Positions 1 through 7,090 are shown, counted from the first letter of the stretch. The stretch: DNA of 8,692 bases from Haliscomenobacter sp038240665 (GCA_038240665.1 JBBRGN010000206.1:1-8692); one strand, 5' to 3'. The notes: generated by a model not told the origin, from the sequence alone. Translations and numbers: made by a program.

Positions 1-673
1 TGGATCGCTGATCCCAAATCAAATAGGCGGCAGCATGAATGTTACCCTGATTGTCCTTTGCAAAAAAGATTTGTCGCGCTTGGTGTTCCGCCAAAGCTTT
101 TTCATGGCGCAAAAATTGATCTTTGGTATACGGTATTTTTACTCCTTGCCGCTGAAAACTTAACTGATTGACCGTATAAAATTGTTCGGGATCATTCAGC
201 AACAGGACTTGTAATTGCTGATTGGCTTTGAGGAGGTTTCGCCGCATGTTGCGGTTGATTTTTTTTTGTACTTGATCCAAATGGGTAAGATCTAAAAGGT
301 AGGAATATTTGGTGGTTTGGCGGTAGCCTTGCCAATACAGTTGCAACCAATTGGTAAACTGGTAATGGCAATCTTGTTTAATGCTAGCTACGGGAGGCAG
401 TTGAAGTGAAAGGGCATGCACCAATTGGTGTTGTTCCGTCAAAGTAGGGTTCCCAACAAGCCAAGGCCCCATGAATTTTACAAACATGGGCATAGTAATG
501 TAAGTAAACCCGCCTTTTTTTTTCAAAAAATAAGGCCATACTCCGCTAATTTTGCCACCAGATTCAAACACTGCTACGGCCCACTCACCATCCTGGCTTA
601 CCGCATCTAGGTACCAATCTTGAAAAAAAATAGGTAGCTCAGGATTGTTTTGACAAAATTGGGAATACGTCAT
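1..673 (-). CDS. GNAT/FemAB-like acyltransferase, partial (C-terminus beyond left edge)
   Basis: The reading frame is open from an ATG at 671-673 to base 1, giving 224 codons with no stop, so the C-terminal part is missing. The protein starts MTYSQFCQNNPELP and has a DWYLDAV segment (residues 19-25). An aromatic stretch around 46-72 (VWPYFL, then MPMFVKFMGPWL) is followed by KYSYLLDL (122-129) and a basic helix INRNMRRNLLKA (139-150). The order of an N-terminal W/Y-rich region, a 'YSYLLDL' strand and an 'R-N-x-R-R' helix is typical of BioF2-like (PF13480) GNAT/FemAB acyltransferases, which move an acyl or aminoacyl group onto an amine. The substrate cannot be told. No signal peptide or membrane segment is visible, so it is probably cytoplasmic. 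Its start lies 5 bases after the stop of the O-methyltransferase gene, so the two are probably cotranscribed. The family call rests on pattern recognition of half a protein. Confidence 0.7.
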   Translation of the reverse strand, partial: MTYSQFCQNNPELPIFFQDWYLDAVSQDGEWAVAVFESGGKISGVWPYFLKKKGGFTYITMPMFVKFMGPWLVGNPTLTEQHQLVHALSLQLPPVASIKQDCHYQFTNWLQLYWQGYRQTTKYSYLLDLTHLDQVQKKINRNMRRNLLKANQQLQVLLLNDPEQFYTVNQLSFQRQGVKIPYTKDQFLRHEKALAEHQARQIFFAKDNQGNIHAAAYLIWDQRS

Positions 674-678
674 ACCGA

Positions 679-1314
679 TTACTTTTTGCGAATGATCATC
701 AAACCATCGCGCAAAGGCAACAGTAAGTTTTCCACTTGCTCGTCGAGATGTACTTTTTCATTAAAAGCTTGGATGATGCTGGTATCCTTATCTGGATTTT
801 CCTGAATCACTTTGCCATCCCAAAGCACATTGTCCACTAAAATCAGGCCTCCAGGAACCATCTTTTCCTTCACCAAATCATAATGAAGCGCATAATCCTG
901 CTTCCCACCATCAATCAAGGCCAAATCAAAGCATTGAGACATGGCGGGGATGAGTTTTTCAGCTTGTCCGATGTAGAAGTGAACTTTATCTTCCAAAGCT
1001 GCCAAAGCCAAATATTTTCGTATAAGGGGCTCTCGCTCGGGGTTTGCTTCGATGGTATGTAACTCCCCATCTTCGGCTAGCCCTTCCGCCATACAAATCG
1101 TTCCATACCCTGTAAAGGTTCCGATCTCCAGGATACAGCGCGGTTTAGCAATCAGACTCAAAAGTCGTAGAAATTGTCCCTGCAAGTGCCCGCTCATCAT
1201 TTGGGGAGCCAAGGTCTTGAGGTGGGTTTCACGCTCCAGAGCATATAAAATGGGCGATTGGGGCGTAGTGTGAGCTTCACAGTAAGCCTGAATGGCTTTT
1301 AATTTTTTTTGCAT
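679..1314 (-). CDS. Class I SAM-dependent O-methyltransferase (COMT/TrmR-like)
   Basis: A complete 211-residue protein, the usual length for small metal-dependent O-methyltransferases (Methyltransf_3 family). The SAM-binding motif I is LEIGTFTGYG (62-71). An acidic residue at the end of strand 2 (E89 in HTIEANP) would hold the SAM ribose. D135 and K138 (ALIDGGK) together with D161 and N162 (LILVDN) match the metal/catalytic set D-x-x-K and D-N of catechol O-methyltransferases. The C-terminal LPLRDGLMIIRK strand is also typical. In Bacillus a relative, TrmR (YrrM), methylates 5-hydroxyuridine in tRNA; others act on catechols or CoA esters. The sequence alone does not decide between these, so no symbol is given. 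The gene starts 6 bases after the DUF4249 gene ends and is followed 5 bases later by the acyltransferase gene, suggesting one transcript. The start is ATG, giving MQKKLKAIQAY. Confidence 0.9.
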   Translation of the reverse strand: MQKKLKAIQAYCEAHTTPQSPILYALERETHLKTLAPQMMSGHLQGQFLRLLSLIAKPRCILEIGTFTGYGTICMAEGLAEDGELHTIEANPEREPLIRKYLALAALEDKVHFYIGQAEKLIPAMSQCFDLALIDGGKQDYALHYDLVKEKMVPGGLILVDNVLWDGKVIQENPDKDTSIIQAFNEKVHLDEQVENLLLPLRDGLMIIRKK

Positions 1315-1320
1315 AAAACC

Positions 1321-2406
1321 TTAATTGAGCCACCCGGCAGGCTTGAATCTGGTCGATTGCCATGTTTCATTGCACGCTGCACAGGAAGCAACTGGTACAT
1401 TGTTGGCGGGAAGAGGGGTTGTAGGAGCTTCTTTTATAAAATCTCTTTTAACATAAAAACTTTTGCGAAAGGAGCCTACTGCTGAAAAAAGCCCCAATAC
1501 CGTCTCTTTGCTGTTGGCAACATTGGTAATATTACTTGGTATAGTCACTGGCGCATTTTCAGCGTTGGCATTGGCTTTGGAAGTAGCGACTTGGTTATTG
1601 GTCAACCGCCAAAAATTATAAGTGGCTTCTGATATGGTGTACAAATCGACTACAATAAAATAAGGGTCACGAGTATAATAGCTTATGGTCGTTATTTTTT
1701 GGCGCAAATGATACCCATTGGAATAGGCGTCGGTAACGATATTGGCTTTGCCCCATGGCCGCTGAATGCCATAACAAGGATCACAACAAGACTCTTGGTA
1801 GCGGATCCCGTTTTCTGTGTAGGTGTTGCAAACGCTTTTTGAATAATAGTGTGCCCAATCCAGGAGGTAATAATCTCCTTTGCTTGCAGGATCCTGAAAA
1901 ATGCCCATCAGGTCAAAAGAACCAACCGAAGCGCCTTGTGAACTCGTTTTTCTAATGTAAACGGGAATAATGGTGTCAATTTTGGGAGCTGCTTTTAGTT
2001 TTTCTACTCTTGATCGATACGTTTTCCCATTGTCAAGGTCAATTTGCAGGGTATAACTCCGCCCTAAGCGTCCACGGAATTTTTCTGGATCCGATTCATA
2101 GATCCCTTCAGACCTTTCTTCAAAATTATAGGTATTACCAAGATCATCCTTAACGGTAACAAGCGCGTTTCCAACTGGAGTTTTGGCTTTAAGATTGGGA
2201 TTAGGCGATCTCAGATTCAAGTTTACGGTATAAGATCCAATCTTATCTGAAACCATCCCATCCACCGACAACAAACGATCGTCGGTTTTATTTACATTCT
2301 TGAGCTGATCCACACAGGAAGCAAGGCTCCCAAGTAGAAACAAGTATTGTGCTCCGCTTAGAATTTTCCTTAAAACCCGTGGTGAAAAATGCTTCATGAT
2401 CGTCAA
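1321..2406 (-). CDS. DUF4249 family lipoprotein
   Basis: A 361-residue predicted lipoprotein. A basic N-terminus and hydrophobic stretch lead to the lipobox LAS-C, with the lipidated cysteine at residue 31. The body has the DUF4249 pattern: an early LLSVDGMVSD segment, a beta-rich domain with ALVTVKDDLGNTYNF (81-95) and a YTLQIDLDNGKTY strand (118-130), then a C-terminal C-A-A-C motif (342-345) before a 'KPAGW' ending. The function of DUF4249 is not established. Its genes are commonly found beside SusC/TonB-dependent outer-membrane receptors, but none lies next to this one. An extra cysteine cluster (C193, C207, C208, C211) in the middle could form disulfides or bind metal outside the cytoplasm. 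An in-frame ATG at 2395-2397 (residue 4) would give an equally good signal peptide. Family call confident; role unknown. Confidence 0.85.
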   Translation of the reverse strand: MTIMKHFSPRVLRKILSGAQYLFLLGSLASCVDQLKNVNKTDDRLLSVDGMVSDKIGSYTVNLNLRSPNPNLKAKTPVGNALVTVKDDLGNTYNFEERSEGIYESDPEKFRGRLGRSYTLQIDLDNGKTYRSRVEKLKAAPKIDTIIPVYIRKTSSQGASVGSFDLMGIFQDPASKGDYYLLDWAHYYSKSVCNTYTENGIRYQESCCDPCYGIQRPWGKANIVTDAYSNGYHLRQKITTISYYTRDPYFIVVDLYTISEATYNFWRLTNNQVATSKANANAENAPVTIPSNITNVANSKETVLGLFSAVGSFRKSFYVKRDFIKEAPTTPLPANNVPVASCAACNETWQSTRFKPAGWLN

Positions 2407-2437
2407 GTTCTCAATAGCGCCGAGGCACCGTAACCAT

Positions 2438-2463
2438 TGAGATTAAAAAAAATTTTAATCTCA
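2438..2463. repeat. Perfect AT-rich inverted repeat ahead of the DUF4249 gene
   Basis: Arms TGAGATTAAAA (2438-2448) and TTTTAATCTCA (2453-2463) are exact reverse complements over 11 base pairs around an AAAA centre. The repeat lies 31 bases upstream of the DUF4249 start, between it and the epimerase stop. No T-run follows it on the leftward strand, so it is not a standard intrinsic terminator for the epimerase. A leader hairpin, an operator, or an mRNA processing site are all possible. Confidence 0.6.
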
Positions 2464-2552
2464 TCAACTTACCTTCGCTTCAACTGTATTATCCAAGAAA
2501 AAAATCTCTATTTTCCTTTTCGGAATCTGTAAGGGTTTTGTCCCCAAAAAAA

Positions 2553-2963
2553 CTATTCCGCTGTTGGTATCGTCTGACAAAGTTCAACCAAAACCCCATT
2601 TGTGGTTTTGGGATGCACAAAACATACCCATTTGTTGTCGGCGCCCTTTTTGGGTTCAGCATTCAACAGTTGAAACCCCGCTGCGGTTAATCTTTCCATT
2701 TCGGCGCGAATATCAGTTACCTCAAAAGCAATATGGTGGATGCCTTCGCCTTTTTTCTCAATAAACTTAGCAATAGCGCTTTGCGGATCAGTAGCTTCCA
2801 ACAACTCAATTTTTGATTCACCAGCCTGAATAAAAGCCGTCTTCACCCATTCACTGGCCACTTCTTCTATTTTGTACACCTGCTGACCCAACAAGTGCTG
2901 AAACAATTCTTGGCTACTTTCCAAGTCTTTTACAGCGATGCCAATGTGCTCAAGCCTAATCAT
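2553..2963 (-). CDS. mce: Methylmalonyl-CoA epimerase
   Basis: A 136-residue protein of the vicinal oxygen chelate fold, the normal length for methylmalonyl-CoA epimerase. It interconverts the 2S and 2R forms of methylmalonyl-CoA, linking propionyl-CoA carboxylation to the B12-dependent mutase and succinyl-CoA. The two paired modules are visible: LEHIGIAVKDLESS (4-17) opens the first and GIHHIAFEVTDI (74-85) the second. The likely metal ligands are H6, E53 (KIELLEA), H76 or H77, and E127 (GVLVELC). In the family the second ligand is often glutamine; here glutamate fills the apparent position. The start is ATG at 2961-2963. No other propionate-pathway gene is in the window. The gene is divergent from a RamB/PrpR-type regulator across 138 bases, which hints at acyl-CoA-responsive control. 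A 146-base gap separates it from the lipoprotein gene, so cotranscription with that gene is uncertain. Confidence 0.93.
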   Translation of the reverse strand: MIRLEHIGIAVKDLESSQELFQHLLGQQVYKIEEVASEWVKTAFIQAGESKIELLEATDPQSAIAKFIEKKGEGIHHIAFEVTDIRAEMERLTAAGFQLLNAEPKKGADNKWVCFVHPKTTNGVLVELCQTIPTAE

Positions 2964-3016
2964 CTAGAAATATTTCTGCACAATATAATAAGTTGCACTG
3001 AGATAAATCATCTGTT

Positions 3017-3024
3017 CAAACCTA
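3017..3024 (-). promoter_or_regulatory. Candidate -7 promoter element for the epimerase gene
   Basis: Read on the minus strand this is TAGGTTTG, an exact match to the Bacteroidota -7 consensus TAnnTTTG. Transcription would begin near 3010, giving a leader of roughly 45-50 bases before the epimerase ATG. No good TTG box is seen at the usual -33 spacing, so the call rests on the -7 element and its placement. Confidence 0.4.
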
Positions 3025-3065
3025 ATGTGCCACATATAGTTTTTTAATTCCCCCTATTTTGATTG

Positions 3066-3077
3066 GCAAAGATTTGC
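3066..3077. promoter_or_regulatory. Candidate operator dyad GCAAA-GA-TTTGC
   Basis: GCAAA (3066-3070) and TTTGC (3073-3077) are exact reverse complements with a 2-base spacer, 24 bases before the regulator's start codon. Reported RamB and PrpR sites in actinobacteria carry a TTTGCAAA core, made of the same half-site words but overlapped and in the opposite order. The resemblance makes this a plausible autoregulatory site for the adjacent RamB/PrpR-type regulator. A 5+5 dyad can arise by chance in a region this size, so confidence is modest. Confidence 0.35.
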
Positions 3078-3101
3078 TAGAAAATGCTATTTTAGCCCAT
3101 T

Positions 3102-4589
3102 ATGAGCACCAAATCACAAAACGAACGGATTCTTTTTGGGTTGAAGGTCAAACAACTTCGCCAAAAAAAGAACCTCTCCTTCGCCGAATTGTCGGAAAAG
3201 ACAGGCATGTCCGTATCTTATTTGAATGAAATCGAAAAAGGGAAAAAGTATCCCAAAGAGGATAAAATCGCTACGCTTTCGGCTGTCTTTGGCGTTCCAC
3301 CGTCCTTATTGATTTCCCAAGAAGTAGATGAGGGCTTAGCGCCAGTATTGGATTTGTTGCAATCCAATTTCCTCAATGAGTTGCCTCTGGATTTGTTTGG
3401 CATTGACTTGGCCAAGGTGGTGGAAATCATTTCCAATGCTCCCAAACGTGTCAATGCTTTCATCTCTACACTTTTGGAGCTTTCGCGCAACTACGCGCTA
3501 CGCCAAGAGAATTTTTATTTTAGCGCGCTACGTTCTTATCTAGAACTCCACAACAATTATTTTGAAGACCTGGAAACAGCGGTAAGTTCCTTTTGCAAGC
3601 AACATCATTTGGACGAAAAACGCCCCTTTCCAGAGAATGCGCTTTTGGAGCTCCTGCAAAGTCAGTTTGGGTACAAAGTGCTGACCAATGGCCTCGATCG
3701 TTTTCCCGAACTTCAACACCTCCGTGCGGTATTTATTCCCAAGCGTAGGGAATTGTTGTTGAGTGGTAAACTCTCCGCAGCGCAGCGGTCTTTCGAATAC
3801 GGCAAAGAACTGGGTTTTCAGGTGATGGGTCTCAAAGATCGCGCTTATACTTCCTCGATCTTGCGGGGCGAAGTTTTTGAAGAAGTGCTTAATCACTCGA
3901 AGGCGATCTATTTTTCGGTGGCTTTGCATTTGCCTTTGCAAGCTTTTCACGAAGATATAAGAGCCTTTTTTCAGCAAAAAAAATGGAATCCCGAAGGTTT
4001 TGTTGACATCATGCGCAGTTACGACGCTACGCCAGAAATGTTTTATCATCGCCTGACAAATATCTTGCCACATTTTTTTGGCATCAAAAAATTATTTTTC
4101 CTGCGCTTTGTACATGATCCGCGCAGCGATGGTTTTGAAATGGATCGCGAACTCCACCTCAACCATCGCCATCAACCTCATGGTAACGCGGTGAATGAGC
4201 ATTATTGTCGTCGCTGGGTGTCGATCTCCTTGCTTCAAGAACTGGATGCACAACAAAAAAAGGGCGAGACGCCTTCTACGGTAGTTGGTGCCCAAATTTC
4301 TCAGTACCTCAATACCGAGGATGAATACTTGTGTTTGACCATTGCCCGCCCTGCTTATCCTTCCCCCAACAAGAATGTAAGCGTAACGATTGGGCTGCTG
4401 CTTACCGCAGATTTGAAAAGCAAGATTCAGTTTTTGTCTGATCCGGCTATTAGTGCAAGATTGGTGCATACCACCTGCGAGCGGTGCCCCATCAGCGATT
4501 GTACGGAGCGAGCCGCTCCTCCGGTGATAGCCGACAAAAAGAAACAGTTTCATCAACTTCAGGAACGCCTCAATAAGTTATTGGAATAA
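3102..4589 (+). CDS. XRE-family regulator of the RamB/PrpR (ScfR) type
   Basis: A 495-residue protein with the layout of short-chain fatty-acyl-responsive regulators. An XRE helix-turn-helix lies at about 12-72 (LRQKKNLSFAELSEKTGMS, then YLNEIEKGKKYP). A helical linker follows, then an ImmA/IrrE (M78)-like domain at about 170-290, and a C-terminal DUF2083-like domain ending in C459-x-x-C462-x4-C467-x-x-R-A-x-P-P. In the M78-like domain the segment RSFEYGKELGF (229-239) stands where metalloproteases have HExxH; both histidines are absent, so it should not be a zinc protease. The C-terminal cysteine motif matches the one in PrpR/RamB, where it is linked to iron-sulfur cluster binding. Actinobacterial relatives regulate glyoxylate and methylcitrate genes in response to acyl-CoA state. 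Here the gene diverges from methylmalonyl-CoA epimerase. Start ATG at 3102. The effector is inferred, not shown. Confidence 0.85.
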   Translation: MSTKSQNERILFGLKVKQLRQKKNLSFAELSEKTGMSVSYLNEIEKGKKYPKEDKIATLSAVFGVPPSLLISQEVDEGLAPVLDLLQSNFLNELPLDLFGIDLAKVVEIISNAPKRVNAFISTLLELSRNYALRQENFYFSALRSYLELHNNYFEDLETAVSSFCKQHHLDEKRPFPENALLELLQSQFGYKVLTNGLDRFPELQHLRAVFIPKRRELLLSGKLSAAQRSFEYGKELGFQVMGLKDRAYTSSILRGEVFEEVLNHSKAIYFSVALHLPLQAFHEDIRAFFQQKKWNPEGFVDIMRSYDATPEMFYHRLTNILPHFFGIKKLFFLRFVHDPRSDGFEMDRELHLNHRHQPHGNAVNEHYCRRWVSISLLQELDAQQKKGETPSTVVGAQISQYLNTEDEYLCLTIARPAYPSPNKNVSVTIGLLLTADLKSKIQFLSDPAISARLVHTTCERCPISDCTERAAPPVIADKKKQFHQLQERLNKLLE

Positions 4590-4639
4590 GCATTTTACCA
4601 TTCATCACCCTAATTGTCGACAAGTAAATCGTGTTCAAT

Positions 4640-6919
4640 ATGAAAGTTAGATCGTTTCTCTTGTTTTTACTTTTGGCAGCCGTACAGCTAATGGCGCAAA
4701 AAAGCATTGCCCTCGAAGACATCTGGAAAAGCTACCTCTTCAACGCCAAGTCTGTTCCGGGTTTTGTATTTCAAAACGATGGCCGACACTATACGCGGAT
4801 GGACAACAATAAGATCAATCAATATGATCTTACCACCGGCAGTTCTACTGGCGTTATTTTAGATGCCGCAACCATGACAGGCGGCGTAACGGGTTTTAAA
4901 GGACAAATGAACAATTATACGTTTAGCACGGATGAAACCAAAATCATCATTGGCGCTGAAACGGAACCGATATTCCGACATTCTAGTCGCTCTTATTTTT
5001 TTGTTTTTGATCGCAAATCGCAGGAGTTAAAAGCGGTTTTCCCAAGCGGTAAAGTCATGTATGCTACCTTCAACCCTCAAGCTGATAAAGTAGCCTTCGT
5101 TTACCAAAACAACCTTTATTATCTGGATTTAAATACCAATAAAACAGTACAGATCACCACTGATGGCGTGCAAAATGCCGTCATCAATGGGGCTACGGAT
5201 TGGGTATATGAAGAAGAATTTGCCATGGATCGCGCTTTTCAATGGGCGCCCGATGGCAAAACACTGGCTTATTACCGTTTTGATGAAAGCGAGGTGCCGC
5301 AGTTTACTTTCTCCAATTTCAAAGAGGGAATGTATCCGGAAACCGTCACTTTTAAATACCCCAAGGTGGGCGAAAAAAACTCTAAGGTTTCCGTATTTTT
5401 ATTTGATTTGACTGCTGGAAAATCCATCCCCGTACAGACTGATCCTTCCACCGAATACATCCCCCGTATCAAATGGACCAACGACCCCAGCAAACTCTGT
5501 TTGTACACCCTAAATCGCCATCAAAATGAATTGGATGTATTGCTCGCCAATGCCAAAACCGGCGCCGTTAGCACGCTACTACAGGAAGACAGCAAATACT
5601 ACGTCGACATCCACGATAACTTGACTTTTTTGAAAAACGGAACCCAATTCATCTGGACCAGCGAAAAAGATGGTTGGAATCACCTTTATCTCTACGATTT
5701 AAAGGGCAATGAAGTACGCCAACTTACCAAGGGTAAATTCGAAGTAAGCGCTTTTTATGGTGTAGATGAAAAAAATGGCGTGGCCTATTATCAAGCCGCC
5801 GAAAAATCTCCCCTGCAACGGCAAGTATACCAAATATCGCTTGACGGTAAAAATAAAAAGGCTTTGGCCAATGAGGATGGCTGGAACAATGCCCAATTCA
5901 GCAGCACTTTTGATTATTACGTACTTGATTTTTCCACTGCCAACGCGCCATCTTCTTATACCGTTTTTGATCGCCAAGGAAACAAAGTACGGGCCATTGA
6001 AGACAATGCCAATTTGAAATATTTACAAAAAGAATATGGGGTGCAACCCGTAGAGTTTTTCAGTTTCCGTACCAAGGACAATGCCAACCTCAATGGCTGG
6101 ATGATCAAACCCGCAAATTTTGATCCCAGTGTCCAATATCCCGTTTTTATGTTTTTGTATGGTGGGCCAGGTAGTCAACAGGTGGTCGACAATTGGCGGG
6201 GTCCCAATTACTGGTGGTTTCAAATGTTGGCGCAGCAAGGATATTTGATTGCATGTATCGACAACCGCGGTACCGGCGCACGTGGCGAGCAATTTCAAAA
6301 ATCAACCTATCTACAACTGGGCAAATATGAAACCGAAGACCAAATTGAAGCGGCGCGCTACCTAGGCAAACTACCTTTTGCCGATCCGGCACGAATTGGA
6401 ATTTTTGGTTGGAGTTATGGGGGGTATATGTCCTCTTTGTGTTTGCTTAAGGGCAATGACGTCTTCAAAGCTGCCATTGCAGTAGCACCGGTCACCAACT
6501 GGAAATGGTACGACAACATCTACACCGAGCGCTACATGCGTACCGAAAAAGAAAACCCGGCAGGCTACAAAGACAATTCGCCGATCAATTTTGCCGGCCA
6601 GTTAAAAGGCAATTATTTACTGATCCATGGGTTGGGCGACGACAACGTTCATTTTCAACATACCGCTGAAATGACCAACGCCTTGATTGATGCCAATAAA
6701 CAATACGACACGTTTTTTTATCCCAATCGGAATCACGGTATCGCGGGCGGGAACACCCGTTTGCACTTGTACCAAAAGATGACCAATTTCCTGAATGAGA
6801 AATTAAAAGGCAGTACGGCACCGGTGATGGCACCTGCAGTTACGCCGCCCATTAAAAAAGGCGGTATGCCACAGGTGAAAGAAAAACTTCAACCGGCTCC
6901 GCAAGTCCCAAAACAATAG
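4640..6919 (+). CDS. Dipeptidyl peptidase IV-like serine peptidase (S9B), periplasmic
   Basis: A 759-residue exopeptidase that would release N-terminal dipeptides, typically X-Pro or X-Ala. The signal peptide is MKVRSFLLFLLLAAVQLMA, probably cut before Q20. A GTG nine bases upstream is in frame, but the ATG at 4640 gives a cleaner signal sequence. The beta-propeller occupies about 70-450 and carries DWVYEEE (187-193), whose last two glutamates correspond to the pair that grips the substrate amino terminus in DPP4. The alpha/beta-hydrolase domain follows, with FLYGGPGSQ (505-513; Y507 in the oxyanion-hole position), nucleophile S592 in GWSYGGY, D667 in HGLGDDNVHF and H699 in NRNHG. All catalytic residues are present. 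The last 35 or so residues form an unusual Pro/Lys-rich tail. It starts 50 bases after the regulator gene with no clear terminator or promoter between, so it may be partly cotranscribed. No functional link to the regulator is evident. Confidence 0.93.
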   Translation: MKVRSFLLFLLLAAVQLMAQKSIALEDIWKSYLFNAKSVPGFVFQNDGRHYTRMDNNKINQYDLTTGSSTGVILDAATMTGGVTGFKGQMNNYTFSTDETKIIIGAETEPIFRHSSRSYFFVFDRKSQELKAVFPSGKVMYATFNPQADKVAFVYQNNLYYLDLNTNKTVQITTDGVQNAVINGATDWVYEEEFAMDRAFQWAPDGKTLAYYRFDESEVPQFTFSNFKEGMYPETVTFKYPKVGEKNSKVSVFLFDLTAGKSIPVQTDPSTEYIPRIKWTNDPSKLCLYTLNRHQNELDVLLANAKTGAVSTLLQEDSKYYVDIHDNLTFLKNGTQFIWTSEKDGWNHLYLYDLKGNEVRQLTKGKFEVSAFYGVDEKNGVAYYQAAEKSPLQRQVYQISLDGKNKKALANEDGWNNAQFSSTFDYYVLDFSTANAPSSYTVFDRQGNKVRAIEDNANLKYLQKEYGVQPVEFFSFRTKDNANLNGWMIKPANFDPSVQYPVFMFLYGGPGSQQVVDNWRGPNYWWFQMLAQQGYLIACIDNRGTGARGEQFQKSTYLQLGKYETEDQIEAARYLGKLPFADPARIGIFGWSYGGYMSSLCLLKGNDVFKAAIAVAPVTNWKWYDNIYTERYMRTEKENPAGYKDNSPINFAGQLKGNYLLIHGLGDDNVHFQHTAEMTNALIDANKQYDTFFYPNRNHGIAGGNTRLHLYQKMTNFLNEKLKGSTAPVMAPAVTPPIKKGGMPQVKEKLQPAPQVPKQ

Positions 6920-6954
6920 AGTTTGTTACACTGGTAGCGATTGAGGAGAAGGTG

Positions 6955-6987
6955 ATTGGGAATTGTCACTGGTTGGAACTATTTTTG
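6955..6987 (+). promoter_or_regulatory. Candidate promoter for smpB
   Basis: TATTTTTG (6980-6987) fits the Bacteroidota -7 element TAnnTTTG exactly. ATTG at 6955-6958 lies 21 bases upstream, matching the TTG-type -33 box and its usual spacing. Transcription would start near 6994, giving smpB a leader of about 95 bases. This lies in the 171-base gap (6920-7090) after the peptidase gene. The rest of that gap holds only a small possible leader hairpin: ATTACC at 7040-7045 and GGTAAT at 7059-7064. Confidence 0.5.
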
Positions 6988-7090
6988 CAGCTAGGGGTTT
7001 TCATAAGTTGATTATAAATCATTGAATACAGAAGTCGCCATTACCAAGCAAAATGTTCGGTAATAGTGATCAAGATAGTGCAGGAAAGGC

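Noticed and set aside
416..610. Small rightward open frame of 64 codons
   Set aside because: It is antisense to the acyltransferase gene, whose protein sequence is coherent across the same bases.
2966..2977. 12-base palindrome AGAAATATTTCT just before the epimerase start codon
   Set aside because: It is AT-rich, without a loop or repeat partner elsewhere in the window, and is likely chance in an AT-rich leader.
3055..3061. TATTTTG as a -7 promoter element for the regulator gene
   Set aside because: It is one base short of TAnnTTTG and no TTG box is seen at the right distance.
3500..3531. Repeated GCGCTACG words inside the regulator gene
   Set aside because: They are only two short copies inside coding sequence and encode ordinary Ala/Leu/Arg codons.
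3540..4556. Two long leftward open frames (177 and 154 codons) opposite the regulator gene
   Set aside because: They lie wholly antisense to a well-supported protein, resemble no family I recognise, and have the odd composition typical of shadow frames.
4614..4623. 10-base palindrome TTGTCGACAA between the regulator and peptidase genes
   Set aside because: It is short, not followed by a T-run, and has no second copy in the window, so neither a terminator nor an operator is supported.
4631..4639. GTG at 4631 as the start of the peptidase gene
   Set aside because: The ATG at 4640 is in frame and directly opens a clean signal peptide (MKVRSFLLF), with no ribosome-binding site favouring the GTG.
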